This document shows, piece after piece, positions 5,661 to 12,679 of a stretch of DNA of 14,875 nt; within the stretch, counting starts at the first letter, position 1; the number at the start of each line of letters is the position of its first letter. The DNA comes from UBA73 sp964364885. GTDB lineage: Archaea; Nanobdellota; Nanobdellia; Pacearchaeales; GW2011-AR1. Position numbers and translations under genes: made by a program. The notes under the pieces are model-generated. The model did no database searches, was not told where the DNA came from, and saw nothing but the letters and a program-made list of their open reading frames with translations. Location: positions 1 through 14,875 of the forward strand of contig CAYIOA010000016.1 of the NCBI GenBank assembly GCA_964364885.1. Reading direction: 5' to 3'.

Positions 5661-5900
5661 ATGAAGAAAAGAAAGCATAAAAAGATTAGGGTGAACATAA
5701 CAGTTGATGAAGAGCTGATAAATAAGGCAAAAACAAAATTAAATTTATTCGGAGGCAAACTGAGCACTTTGTTTAATTCATATCTTTCAGATTTTGTAGA
5801 ATCTATTGAGAGACATCCCAGGAACAAGCACGATATATTGTTAGAAGAAATAGAGAAATTAAAGATTAGATTAAAGAAAATAGAGCAAAAACTAGCATAG
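5661..5900 (+). CDS. Ribbon-helix-helix DNA-binding protein with C-terminal coiled coil
   Basis: A 79-residue basic protein. Residues about 7-17 (HKKIRVNITVD) form the predicted beta ribbon, followed by two helices (EELINKAKTKLNLFG and KLSTLFNSYLSDFVESI) as in CopG/MetJ-type RHH dimers. A C-terminal amphipathic helix (about 58-78, LLEEIEKLKIRLKKIEQKL) has heptad spacing and probably stabilises a dimer or tetramer. It stands alone: the next gene is convergent and overlaps its 3' end by 9 bp, and there is no toxin-like partner. The three TTATAC hexamers in its promoter suggest autoregulation. I infer a small transcriptional repressor or nucleoid protein. Confidence 0.85.
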   Translation: MKKRKHKKIRVNITVDEELINKAKTKLNLFGGKLSTLFNSYLSDFVESIERHPRNKHDILLEEIEKLKIRLKKIEQKLA

Positions 5901-6338
5901 CAAAATCTCCCTACTCTCTATTAAACAATCTAAAATTGCAAATCCTATTCTGCTATTTTCTCTAAAATTCTCAAAGTCAAAATAATATTTTTTTATTTCC
6001 CCGCTTCCGAGAATAACACAATTCCCGCAGGAGTTGCTGCAAATCCAGGATGAACTATCTAAGTCATTGCTTATAAAAAAATTCAGCACATCTATGCTCT
6101 CGCGGCTAATATCGCGTCTAAGGGTTAATTCTACATTTTTATTTTGAGGATTGTAGCATACACCGGCAATTTCAATATGTGGATTAATCTGCCTTTCAGT
6201 GCAGGATATTTGAGGAGAAAGCTGCGCCCCCAGTTTATTTATAGACACATACAGCATAGAAACAATAGCCATAGATATCAGAATAAGAAAAACAATAACA
6301 ACTATGCTGGACATCCCTTTTCTTTTTATACTTTGCAT
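5892..6338 (-). CDS. Type IV pilin-like Cys-rich surface protein
   Basis: A 148-residue protein. The N-terminus, SIKRKG then MSSIVVIVFLILISMAIVSM, is a classic archaeal class III signal peptide: a basic run, Gly8 as the likely prepilin peptidase site, then a hydrophobic helix at about 10-30 that packs filaments or anchors the protein. The rest is a beta-rich ectodomain with several cysteines, including CSNSCGNC, suggesting disulfides or a metal site. Its ATG lies inside the end of the M64-like protease gene (13-bp overlap), so the two are coupled. Whether it is a pilus subunit or a minor pilin-like protein cannot be told. The tail overlaps the convergent ribbon-helix-helix gene. Confidence 0.8.
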   Translation of the reverse strand: MQSIKRKGMSSIVVIVFLILISMAIVSMLYVSINKLGAQLSPQISCTERQINPHIEIAGVCYNPQNKNVELTLRRDISRESIDVLNFFISNDLDSSSWICSNSCGNCVILGSGEIKKYYFDFENFRENSRIGFAILDCLIESREILLC

Positions 6339-7426
6339 GGTCTCGCCCCCATATCTCCCAAGTAAACAATAGTTTTTTTATTATTATGCAGTATTTCTAA
6401 AGATTCAGCCCCTTCCAATATAGGCATTTTCAATATAAAGCTTTTATCGCTTTCATATGTCTCTCCTGTAATTTCCTCTCCAGAAGGCGCGTCAGTAAAT
6501 ATCAGCTCAGGATTAAAAACGCCGCCTGACAGCAATCTGCCTTCCTTATCATTTATTTGATAATCAAAACCACCATAGCCATTCCCGCCTAAGCATCCAT
6601 TTTCTATAGACTTATCAAAAAGAATTATCTCGTTATTAGAAAAATCGTAGCTTCCTTCAATAAGATAATATTTCTCCTCATTGCAATTAACTCCCTCAAT
6701 AATAGCTCTTCCAGTTATACTAGTTTTCCTATTTTCAATCAGCTCTTGAATAAGAAACTCGTTAAAGACTCCGAACTTACTGGAAGAAAGACTTCTCATA
6801 ATCCCGTTTTCAATAGACCTGTAATACTCCTCTTTAGAGCATCCTTCAAAACAGCCATCATCTTTTTCTCCAAACTGCGAGCACGAAGCAGCGCAATTTT
6901 TTGCTCTTCTGGGAAGTTTAGCAGGAATATACTCTTCTGCCAATCCGGCAAAAGCATGTCCAAATTCATGGGAAAGTACACTCAATGGATGCTGGGAATT
7001 AATGCTCATAACATTCATATAAGAAGAGCTTCTTATTCCGGCTGTCTTTTCATCAACAACAATTAAATAATCATTAGGGCACGCAGCGGCATTTTTTATC
7101 AAGTCTTTAGAATAGCAGAATAATGCGACATCTTTATAAATCTCGCAAGCAGGTTTGTAATCTAAGATATAAAAAACATTAAATTCATCTTTATTTTCTT
7201 TAAGAGGGGACACGTCAAATAAAGAATTGCTGTATTTCCTTATAATATCATAATCCCCAAAGAAAACAAGATTTATCTTACCTTCCCCGTTATACTCAAA
7301 AGTATTGCAACTTGCTAATTGTTTTGGCGATTCTTTTACTTCACTATTAAAAATAAATAATCCAAAAACTATTACAACAATAACTAAGATAATAGAACCA
7401 AAAAGAACAGTCTTCTTCTCCATCAT
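6326..7426 (-). CDS. Membrane-anchored M64-like zinc metalloprotease
   Basis: A 366-residue protein with an N-terminal signal anchor (about 7-26) and an extracytoplasmic catalytic domain. The zinc motif HEFGHAFAGLAEEY (H153, E154, H157, with E164 or E165 as probable third ligand) matches the HExxH...L.(D/E)EY form of peptidase family M64 (IgA peptidase-like). The preceding DYLIVVDEKTAGIRSSSYMNVMSIN region fits the substrate-edge strand. A Cys-rich insert (CAASCSQFGEKDDGCFEGC, about 178-196) follows, then a beta-rich C-terminal domain after residue 240. ATG 7423 is an equally good start, with AAGGA just upstream and a TATA-like box at 7445-7453. It is in one operon with the pilin-like gene, suggesting a surface role in filament or protein processing (inference). 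Confidence 0.85.
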   Translation of the reverse strand: MMEKKTVLFGSIILVIVVIVFGLFIFNSEVKESPKQLASCNTFEYNGEGKINLVFFGDYDIIRKYSNSLFDVSPLKENKDEFNVFYILDYKPACEIYKDVALFCYSKDLIKNAAACPNDYLIVVDEKTAGIRSSSYMNVMSINSQHPLSVLSHEFGHAFAGLAEEYIPAKLPRRAKNCAASCSQFGEKDDGCFEGCSKEEYYRSIENGIMRSLSSSKFGVFNEFLIQELIENRKTSITGRAIIEGVNCNEEKYYLIEGSYDFSNNEIILFDKSIENGCLGGNGYGGFDYQINDKEGRLLSGGVFNPELIFTDAPSGEEITGETYESDKSFILKMPILEGAESLEILHNNKKTIVYLGDMGARPCKV

Positions 7427-7444
7427 TATTCCTTGTTAAATCTC

Positions 7445-7453
7445 TTTATATAA
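7445..7453 (-). promoter_or_regulatory. TATA-like box for the protease/pilin-like operon
   Basis: TTTATATAA is centred about 25 bp before ATG 7423/7426. It lies in the 32-bp spacer downstream of the dehydrogenase gene, so this operon probably has its own promoter. Confidence 0.5.
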
Positions 7454-7458
7454 CTTGT

Positions 7459-8463
7459 TTAGCATATAAGGCATTCTTTGTCTATCTTTTTCATAGAAAA
7501 GTCATTTATATACTGAATTGTTTTTTCAATTATTCTCTCAAGCGCTTCTTGGCTGTAAAATGCAATATGGGGCGTGAAAACAACATTGTCTTTAGCGAGC
7601 AATATGTGGTCTTTAACTATCTCTTGGAGTTTTGATATGCTTTTTTTGTCATATAAAAGCTGTTTCTCCTCTTTTATTAGCTCTTCTCCTTCCAGCACAT
7701 CAAGTCCTGCACCAGCAAGTATTTTCTTGTCTAAAGCATCTATCAAAGCCCCTGTATCAATAATCGCCCCGCGCGACGTATTAATTAAAATTGCTCCTTT
7801 TTTCATAAGCTTAAGTGTATTTTTATTTATGAAGTGATGATTTTCCTTTAAGTAAGGCACATGAAGTGTTACAATGTCTGAATCTTTAAGCAATTTATTA
7901 AGTTGAACATACTTAAAACCCAGCTGTTCAGCTAAAAATTCATCTTCATGATGGTCGTAAACAAGAACATTCATCTCAAAACCACGCGCAATTCTAATAA
8001 CATGCTTGCCTATTTTTCCAGCGCCTACAACGCCGAGTGTTTTGCCCTTTAAGTCAAATCCTTTCAGTCCCTCTATAGAAAAATCATTGCGTAATGTCCT
8101 TAAGTATGATAAATGAATTTTTCTTGACAAGGCGAGTATTAAGGCAAAAGTGTGCTCTGCCACGGTGTTTTCGCCATAAGAAGGGATATTATAAACTAGA
8201 ATTTTTCTTTTCTTGCATTCTTTTACGTCTATATGATCAAATCCCGTTGACCTAGTTATAATTAATTTAAGTTTTGGAAGTTTTTGCAGAATTTCTTTGT
8301 TTATTTTCGAATAAATAAAAACAGATACGGCATCATATTGTTGAATGCTCTTTATATTATCCAGAGTTATTGGCTCATGAAAAAATTTCAAGGAGTGTTT
8401 TTTTATGCCTCTTTTTAGAATTGGTCTTTCCCAGCCCTGTATGTCAAAAAATGCTATTTTCAT
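7459..8463 (-). CDS. D-isomer-specific 2-hydroxyacid dehydrogenase (D-lactate dehydrogenase-like)
   Basis: A 334-residue NAD-dependent enzyme that reduces 2-oxoacids such as pyruvate to D-2-hydroxyacids, or the reverse. The N-terminal catalytic half contains RSTGFDHIDV and NTVAEHTFALILALSR. The nucleotide-binding motif is GVVGAGKIG (144-152). The catalytic Arg is in NTSRGA (R231), Glu in GLDVLEGEE (E258 or E260) and His in FTPHIAF (H299), so the full triad is present. Length and motifs fit the D-lactate dehydrogenase branch more than phosphoglycerate dehydrogenase, because no ACT domain is present. It suggests fermentative NADH recycling in the cytoplasm. The gene is divergent from LeuRS, with a TATA-like ATTTATAAA at about 8500-8510 and a leader of about 17 nt. 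Substrate is not certain. Confidence 0.93.
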   Translation of the reverse strand: MKIAFFDIQGWERPILKRGIKKHSLKFFHEPITLDNIKSIQQYDAVSVFIYSKINKEILQKLPKLKLIITRSTGFDHIDVKECKKRKILVYNIPSYGENTVAEHTFALILALSRKIHLSYLRTLRNDFSIEGLKGFDLKGKTLGVVGAGKIGKHVIRIARGFEMNVLVYDHHEDEFLAEQLGFKYVQLNKLLKDSDIVTLHVPYLKENHHFINKNTLKLMKKGAILINTSRGAIIDTGALIDALDKKILAGAGLDVLEGEELIKEEKQLLYDKKSISKLQEIVKDHILLAKDNVVFTPHIAFYSQEALERIIEKTIQYINDFSMKKIDKECLIC

Positions 8464-8499
8464 CCTGCCTCTTTTCCGATTAATTATGCAAGTAAATAA

Positions 8500-8510
8500 T
8501 GTTTATAAAT
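8500..8510 (-). promoter_or_regulatory. TATA-like box for the dehydrogenase gene
   Basis: CATTTATAAAC on the minus strand lies about 40 bp upstream of ATG 8463, implying a leader of roughly 15-20 nt. It is back to back with the LeuRS promoter. Confidence 0.45.
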
Positions 8511-8530
8511 GTTTTAATGCGCTAAAAGAA

Positions 8531-8541
8531 AACATTTAAAT
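8531..8541 (+). promoter_or_regulatory. TATA-like box for LeuRS
   Basis: AACATTTAAAT is centred about 27 bp upstream of ATG 8564, fitting a leaderless or near-leaderless transcript. Confidence 0.45.
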
Positions 8542-8563
8542 CTGATATTCAACAATATCCCTT

Positions 8564-11029
8564 ATGCAAAAAAGAACAGAATATAACTTCAAAAAAATAG
8601 ACAGCAAATGGCAGAAAAGATGGGCATCAAAAAAGATTTTCGAAGTTAAAGAAAACCCAAACAAAAAGAAATATTACGTTCTTGAAATGTTTCCTTATCC
8701 TTCAGGAAGCGGTCTGCACATGGGACATGCATTTAATTACACAATAGGAGATGTCTACGCTCGTTGCATGAGGATGAGAGGTTTTAACGTTTTATATCCT
8801 ATGGGTTATGACTCGTTTGGGCTTCCCGCAGAAAATGCCGCTATAAAGTCCAAGAGCCACCCAAAAAAATTTACAGAAACAGCAATTAAAAATTTTATTA
8901 AGCAACAAAAAGCTCTAGGATTAAGTTATGACTGGTCGCGCGTGATAAAGACTCACTCCCCAGAATATTATAAATGGAATCAGTACTTTTTTCTCAAATT
9001 ACTTGAACGTAATCTTATTTACAGAAAAAAAGCCAATGTTAATTGGTGCTCTAAATGCAATACAGTCCTGGCAAATGAGCAGGTGCACAATGGAAAATGT
9101 TGGAGACATGATAATATAGAAGTTGAAATTAAACAGCTTGAGCAGTGGTTTATTAAAACAACAAGTTATGCGGATGAGCTTCTTAAAGACATTATAAAAC
9201 TAGACTGGCCAGAAAGAATAAAAACAATGCAGGAAAACTGGATTGGAAGAAGCGAGGGAAGCGAGATAGTTTTTAGTATTAATGACGAAAAATGGCCGAT
9301 ATTTACAACCAGACCGGATACTCTTATGGGAGTTACATTTATGGTGATATCAACACAGCATCCCAACTTAATGGAATTAGTAACTGAAAAACAAAAAAAA
9401 GAAACTGAGAAATTTTTAAGAAAATTAAATTCAACAAAACAAGAGGAGCTGGACAAATTAGAAAAAGAAGGAGTGTTTACCGGGAGCTACGCTGTTCATC
9501 CAATAACAAAAGAAAAAATCCCTATTTACGCGGGAAATTTTGTCCTTGCTGAATACGGCTCAGGAATGGTGATGGCTGTTCCAGCGCATGACCAGAGAGA
9601 TTTTGAATTTGCCAAGAAATATAATCTTCCGGTAAAATTAGTTATCAAGCCAGAGGATAAAAAAATTAGCGAGTTAAAAGAAGCATACGAAGGTCCGGGT
9701 GTCTTGATTAATTCAGGCGCCTTCGATGGTTTATTCAGCGCAGAAGCCAAAATACATATAACGAAAGCGCTAGAAATAAATGACCTTGGAAAAACAAAAA
9801 CACAATACAAATTAAGAGATTGGCTTATATCACGGCAGAGATATTGGGGAACACCTATCCCAATTGTTTATTGTGAAGAATGCGGCATTGTTCCCGTTCC
9901 TGAAAAAGAGCTTCCTGTAGTCCTGCCTGAAAAAGTAAAATTCGGAAAAGGAAATCCTCTAGAAACCAATAAAAAATTTATTGAGGCAAAATGCCCAAAA
10001 TGCAGAAAAAAAGCGCGAAGAGAAACAGACACAATGGATACTTTTTTTGATAGCAGCTGGTATTATCTAAGATACTGTGACAGTAAGAACAAAAAAGAGC
10101 CTTTTTCAAAAGAAATGGCCTCTTATTGGATGCCTGTTGATTATTATATCGGAGGAGCAGAACATGCCTGCATGCACTTGATATATGCAAGATTTTTCAC
10201 TAAATTTTTGCGCGATTCAGGCTTCATATCGAGTGATGAACCTTTTCCAAGATTGTTCAATCAAGGCATGGTGCATAAAAATGGTTTCGTTATGTCCAAA
10301 TCAAGAGGAAATGTCGTGCTTCCAGAAGAAATATCGAAAAAATATGGCATTGACACTGCCCGTTTATTCCTTGTTTCTATTGCAAGTCCTGACAAGGATA
10401 TAGAATGGAGCGATGCTGGAGTTGAAGGCAGCTGGAGATTCATAAAAAAGATAATAGAATATACGAAAAAAATAGAATTTTCAAGAACAAGCGATAAAAT
10501 CGCTCACAAATTAAACAAAACAATAAAGCAAGTGATAGAAAATATAGAAGGATTCAGGTATAATTCAGCAGTCATTCATTTAAGAAGTTTATTTGACAAT
10601 CTCGGCAATGAGGTTAGCAAAAAAGATTTTGAGGCATTTGTTAAAATGCTCTCTCCATTCTGCCCGCATATCGCTGAAGAACTATGGGAGAAAATAGGCA
10701 ACAAAGGATTCGTCAGTCTGGAAAAATGGCCTGAAGCAGATGAATCTAAAATAAACGAAAAATTCGATAAAGCCGAGAAAGCCATAGAAAAACTGACATC
10801 TGACATCTTAAACATATTAAAAATTGTCAGAGAAAAACAAGGCAGAGAAGGCAAGAAAGTTTATATTTATGTGCTGCCCCAAGAAGCTGACCTTTATGAA
10901 TCGAAAGAAATAAGCAGGACAATAGACAGAGAAATTTATATCTTCAAAGTAAATGATAAAAACAAATATGACCCTGAAAACAAAGCAGGAAAAGCAAAGC
11001 CAAATAAACCAGCCATTTATATAGAATGA
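8564..11029 (+). CDS. leuS: Leucyl-tRNA synthetase, bacterial type
   Basis: An 821-residue class I synthetase charging tRNA-Leu. Domain order is: HIGH motif HMGH (52-55); first zinc site C162-x2-C165...C179-x2-H182, with His in place of the usual fourth Cys; CP1 editing domain from about 228, with TTRPDT (248-253) and VPAHDQRDFEF carrying the editing Asp (D346); second zinc site (CEEC and CPKC); FFDSSWYYLRY; KMSKS as VMSKS (576-580); anticodon-binding helices; and a short tail ending KPAIYIE. Editing after the first zinc module, and the overall wording (for example KTMQENWIGRSEG), are bacterial rather than archaeal. The C-terminal tail is not the usual bacterial one. It is followed after 6 bp by an unknown gene. 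Certain as LeuRS; the bacterial origin is an inference from motif order. Confidence 0.97.
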   Translation: MQKRTEYNFKKIDSKWQKRWASKKIFEVKENPNKKKYYVLEMFPYPSGSGLHMGHAFNYTIGDVYARCMRMRGFNVLYPMGYDSFGLPAENAAIKSKSHPKKFTETAIKNFIKQQKALGLSYDWSRVIKTHSPEYYKWNQYFFLKLLERNLIYRKKANVNWCSKCNTVLANEQVHNGKCWRHDNIEVEIKQLEQWFIKTTSYADELLKDIIKLDWPERIKTMQENWIGRSEGSEIVFSINDEKWPIFTTRPDTLMGVTFMVISTQHPNLMELVTEKQKKETEKFLRKLNSTKQEELDKLEKEGVFTGSYAVHPITKEKIPIYAGNFVLAEYGSGMVMAVPAHDQRDFEFAKKYNLPVKLVIKPEDKKISELKEAYEGPGVLINSGAFDGLFSAEAKIHITKALEINDLGKTKTQYKLRDWLISRQRYWGTPIPIVYCEECGIVPVPEKELPVVLPEKVKFGKGNPLETNKKFIEAKCPKCRKKARRETDTMDTFFDSSWYYLRYCDSKNKKEPFSKEMASYWMPVDYYIGGAEHACMHLIYARFFTKFLRDSGFISSDEPFPRLFNQGMVHKNGFVMSKSRGNVVLPEEISKKYGIDTARLFLVSIASPDKDIEWSDAGVEGSWRFIKKIIEYTKKIEFSRTSDKIAHKLNKTIKQVIENIEGFRYNSAVIHLRSLFDNLGNEVSKKDFEAFVKMLSPFCPHIAEELWEKIGNKGFVSLEKWPEADESKINEKFDKAEKAIEKLTSDILNILKIVREKQGREGKKVYIYVLPQEADLYESKEISRTIDREIYIFKVNDKNKYDPENKAGKAKPNKPAIYIE

Positions 11030-11035
11030 TTTACA

Positions 11036-11599
11036 ATGGCTTCTGATTTAAGTAAAAAGAGAACTATCTACGACCTGAAAGAATGTGGAACAGAGCGTAT
11101 TGAAAAGCATCTGCGTATTGAAAAGCATCTGCGTATTGCACTAAGGGACGCGCTTATAGATGATTCTTTTCTTGATTTGTTCAAAATTCCCAGAACAATG
11201 GATTTAGCTTCTGTTGGGATGTTTGACGAAGATTATCTAAAGAGTATTGTAGACTATCCTATATATTATCTTGACCTCAATAATTATCCGGAACAATTAA
11301 GCCCTGCAACAACAAGATTTGGCAGAAGAATAAAGGACTGGGTGACCTTGATTGCATTGAGAGAAGGAACAATAACTCTTGATCAAATCTCTCCCGGGCT
11401 GAATTTTTACAACAACAATCGCTCATTTCGTCTTGACACAATCTATTCAGATAAAAATGTTTTTGTGTTTGGCCGTTCCGAAAAGCACGGTGTAATAAGT
11501 CCTCCAAGTAATTATAATTTTCATTTCAAAGTTTCTTTTGATAATGTTGATAATTCCGATGTATACGAATATTTATTTTATCAATTGATTGGAAAATAA
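11036..11599 (+). CDS. Hypothetical protein downstream of leuS
   Basis: A 187-residue protein of no family I recognise. The N-terminal third is charged and helical and contains an exact duplication, RIEKHL-RIEKHL, from an 18-bp DNA repeat (11096-11131). The middle (about 45-115) mixes helices with YYLDLNNYPEQL, and the C-terminal part (about 125-187) looks beta-rich (VFVFGRSEKHGVIS, FHFKVSFDNVD). No signal peptide, membrane segment, cysteine cluster or catalytic motif is evident, so it is probably cytoplasmic. It starts 6 bp after leuS with no promoter between, so it is co-transcribed. Its composition resembles its neighbours. The link to LeuRS is positional only. Confidence 0.75.
   Translation: MASDLSKKRTIYDLKECGTERIEKHLRIEKHLRIALRDALIDDSFLDLFKIPRTMDLASVGMFDEDYLKSIVDYPIYYLDLNNYPEQLSPATTRFGRRIKDWVTLIALREGTITLDQISPGLNFYNNNRSFRLDTIYSDKNVFVFGRSEKHGVISPPSNYNFHFKVSFDNVDNSDVYEYLFYQLIGK
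11096..11131 (+). repeat. In-frame 18-bp perfect tandem duplication
   Basis: CGTATTGAAAAGCATCTG occurs twice back to back (11096-11113 and 11114-11131), then 7 bases of a third copy. It encodes RIEKHL twice in the hypothetical protein after leuS. Perfect identity, including synonymous positions, indicates a recent slippage duplication. Confidence 0.95.
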
Positions 11600-11638
11600 A
11601 AATCAAATTACATATGGCAATTCTTATTTGACAGACAG

Positions 11639-11648
11639 TTTTATATAC
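11639..11648 (+). promoter_or_regulatory. TATA-like box for the polytopic membrane protein
   Basis: TTTTATATAC is centred about 26 bp upstream of ATG 11670. It supports that ATG as the start and a leaderless transcript separate from the leuS unit. Confidence 0.5.
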
Positions 11649-11669
11649 TTATTTCAAGTCAATTTAGTA

Positions 11670-12347
11670 ATGGCGGAGATATCCACTCCAGCAACCAATG
11701 TGGTTGCAGAGGCCTATAGGCAGTTTATTACCAACTTAGGACCAGGAGGTGCTTTAATTATTAATGTTTTAGTGACCACCATCTTGCTCGCGATAGTCTC
11801 ATTGTTTATTTTTGAGTTTTATAATTCAACTGCAAAAAAGAATATCTTGCGATTAAATCTAAAGAAATACAATCGTTCTAATCATCCTGTTTTTAGCAAG
11901 TTATTAGCCAGTTTATTTTATCTTATTGAATACATTATAATTATTCCGTTTGTTATCATATTATGGTTTGCTGCACTGTCAATTATTTTTTTACTTATTA
12001 CTGATCCAACTTATCCTCTGGATAAAATTTTACTGATTGCTGCTTCAGTTATAAGTGCTGTAAGGCTCTTGGCATACCATAATAATGAAATATCAAAAGA
12101 GCTGGCAAAGTTGTTTCCGTTTATTGCCCTTTCCGTATTCTTGCTGGCGCCGGGAGGATTAAATTCTTTTGCAAATCTCCTTAATAAGTTTAATGAGATT
12201 CCTAACTTGTTTAATAATTTATTTTATTATGTAATTGCTATTGTCATTTTGGAAATTTTACTAAGAGTATTTTATACAATTTATGCATTTGTAGTCAGTG
12301 AAGATGAAAGAGAGCTGGATAAAGAAGGCTATTTTGCTGTAAAATAA
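11670..12347 (+). CDS. Polytopic integral membrane protein, unknown function
   Basis: A 225-residue protein with about five hydrophobic segments (28-50, 79-110, 119-136, 147-164, 184-208), a short polar N-terminus (MAEISTPATN) and an acidic C-terminus (SEDERELDKEGYF). The second segment is long and could be one tilted helix or a pair. I chose ATG 11670 because a TATA-like box lies 26 bp upstream; the in-frame TTG at 11589 would overlap the preceding gene and lacks support. No conserved catalytic or transport motif is visible; the basic loop between helices 1 and 2 (KKNILRLNLKKYNR) suggests it faces the cytoplasm. The 3' end forms half of a 10-bp inverted repeat reaching into the intergenic region. 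It stands as a single gene. Confidence 0.85.
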   Translation: MAEISTPATNVVAEAYRQFITNLGPGGALIINVLVTTILLAIVSLFIFEFYNSTAKKNILRLNLKKYNRSNHPVFSKLLASLFYLIEYIIIIPFVIILWFAALSIIFLLITDPTYPLDKILLIAASVISAVRLLAYHNNEISKELAKLFPFIALSVFLLAPGGLNSFANLLNKFNEIPNLFNNLFYYVIAIVILEILLRVFYTIYAFVVSEDERELDKEGYFAVK

Positions 12348-12377
12348 TACTGTTAAAAGACCGAACTAAAATAGCCT
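12327..12377. repeat. 10-bp inverted repeat across the membrane-protein stop codon
   Basis: AGGCTATTTT (12327-12336) and AAAATAGCCT (12368-12377) are perfect inverted copies separated by 31 nt that include the stop codon at 12345-12347. In RNA this could form a hairpin at the 3' end of the transcript, perhaps for processing or termination; a T-tract follows at 12401-12405. The role is inferred. Confidence 0.4.
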
Positions 12378-12434
12378 ATCATCCGGCTTTGTGTAAATAG
12401 TTTTTCTTGTGAAAAGTAGTGTTCTAGATTATGT

Positions 12435-12483
12435 CAAGATGCATTGTGAAAACTCCATGCTTTAGCATGGAGTTAGCATCTTG
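12435..12483. repeat. Bulged stem-loop 1 (CTTTAG head)
   Basis: An inner perfect 10-bp stem, AACTCCATGC (12451-12460) with GCATGGAGTT (12465-12474), closes a TTTA loop. An outer perfect 8-bp stem, CAAGATGC (12435-12442) with GCATCTTG (12476-12483), is separated by an asymmetric bulge of 8 nt on one side and 1 nt on the other. This shape resembles the terminal hairpins of IS200/IS605-family elements, REP-like units or a structured RNA. No transposase gene is adjacent, so it may be a remnant or a non-autonomous copy. Confidence 0.7.
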
Positions 12484-12485
12484 AG

Positions 12486-12548
12486 CATCCAAAAGTCCAA
12501 ACAAACTCCACACTTTAGTGTGGAGTGACATACAAGGACTTTTTGATG
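12486..12548. repeat. Bulged stem-loop 2 (CTTTAG head), related to stem-loop 1
   Basis: The inner stem is ACTCCACAC (12505-12513) with GTGTGGAGT (12518-12526), closing the same TTTA loop. The outer stem, CATC-x-AAAAGTCC (12486-12498) with GGACTTTT-x-GATG (12536-12548), has 12 pairs and one mismatch. The head shares ACTCCA..C-TTTA-G..TGGAGT with stem-loop 1, and base changes are compensated on both arms, so the pairing itself appears conserved. It is only 2 bp from stem-loop 1. Confidence 0.7.
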
Positions 12549-12587
12549 TCTCTATCGGCGGGCAATGCGGGAGTTTAACAAAAAGAT

Positions 12588-12597
12588 ATTATTAAAT
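12588..12597 (+). promoter_or_regulatory. TATA-like box for the nuclease operon
   Basis: TTATTAAATA lies about 27 bp upstream of the small-ORF ATG at 12620 and about 83 bp upstream of the nuclease ATG. It points to transcription starting near the small ORF, which supports that ORF being translated. Confidence 0.4.
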
Positions 12598-12619
12598 AGA
12601 TAAAGAAATAAAAAGGATT

Positions 12620-12679
12620 ATGAATAAGATTGATTATTACATAAACTCAATCATTAATAACAAAGAGGTTAAATTATGA
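12620..12679 (+). CDS. Candidate 19-residue leader or small protein coupled to the nuclease genes
   Basis: A 19-codon ORF, MNKIDYYINSIINNKEVKL, starts at ATG 12620 with AAAAGG 3 bp upstream. Its TGA overlaps the nuclease ATG in an ATGA (12676-12679), the same overlap used between the two nucleases downstream. A TATA-like box about 27 bp upstream supports its position at the transcript start. The peptide is polar with no membrane segment. It could be a leader that couples translation, a small functional peptide, or chance. It also contains the nuclease gene's own Shine-Dalgarno (GAGGTT, 12665-12670). The evidence is architectural only; it would need conservation to be accepted. Confidence 0.4.
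   Translation: MNKIDYYINSIINNKEVKL

Larger units (their letters stand above)
12348..12619. other. Intergenic region with paired stem-loops, no long gene
   Basis: Between the membrane protein and the small ORF at 12620 there is no coding sequence I would defend. It holds the right half of a 10-bp inverted repeat (to 12377), two stem-loops with matching heads (12435-12483 and 12486-12548), a G-rich stretch (12552-12573, CTATCGGCGGGCAATGCGGG) and the TATA-like box at 12588-12597. I see no tRNA cloverleaf. Confidence 0.7.

Noticed and set aside
5661..5900. Antitoxin of a type II toxin-antitoxin pair
   Set aside because: There is no small partner gene on the same strand; the neighbour is a convergent pilin-like gene.
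11589..11669. TTG start at 11589 for the polytopic membrane protein
   Set aside because: It would overlap the previous gene and place the TATA-like box (11639-11648) inside the coding region; ATG 11670 fits the promoter.
12435..12548. CRISPR array
   Set aside because: There are only two related units, each a palindrome with a different outer stem, with no regularly sized spacers and no cas1/cas2 nearby; the Cas4-like nuclease alone is not evidence for CRISPR.
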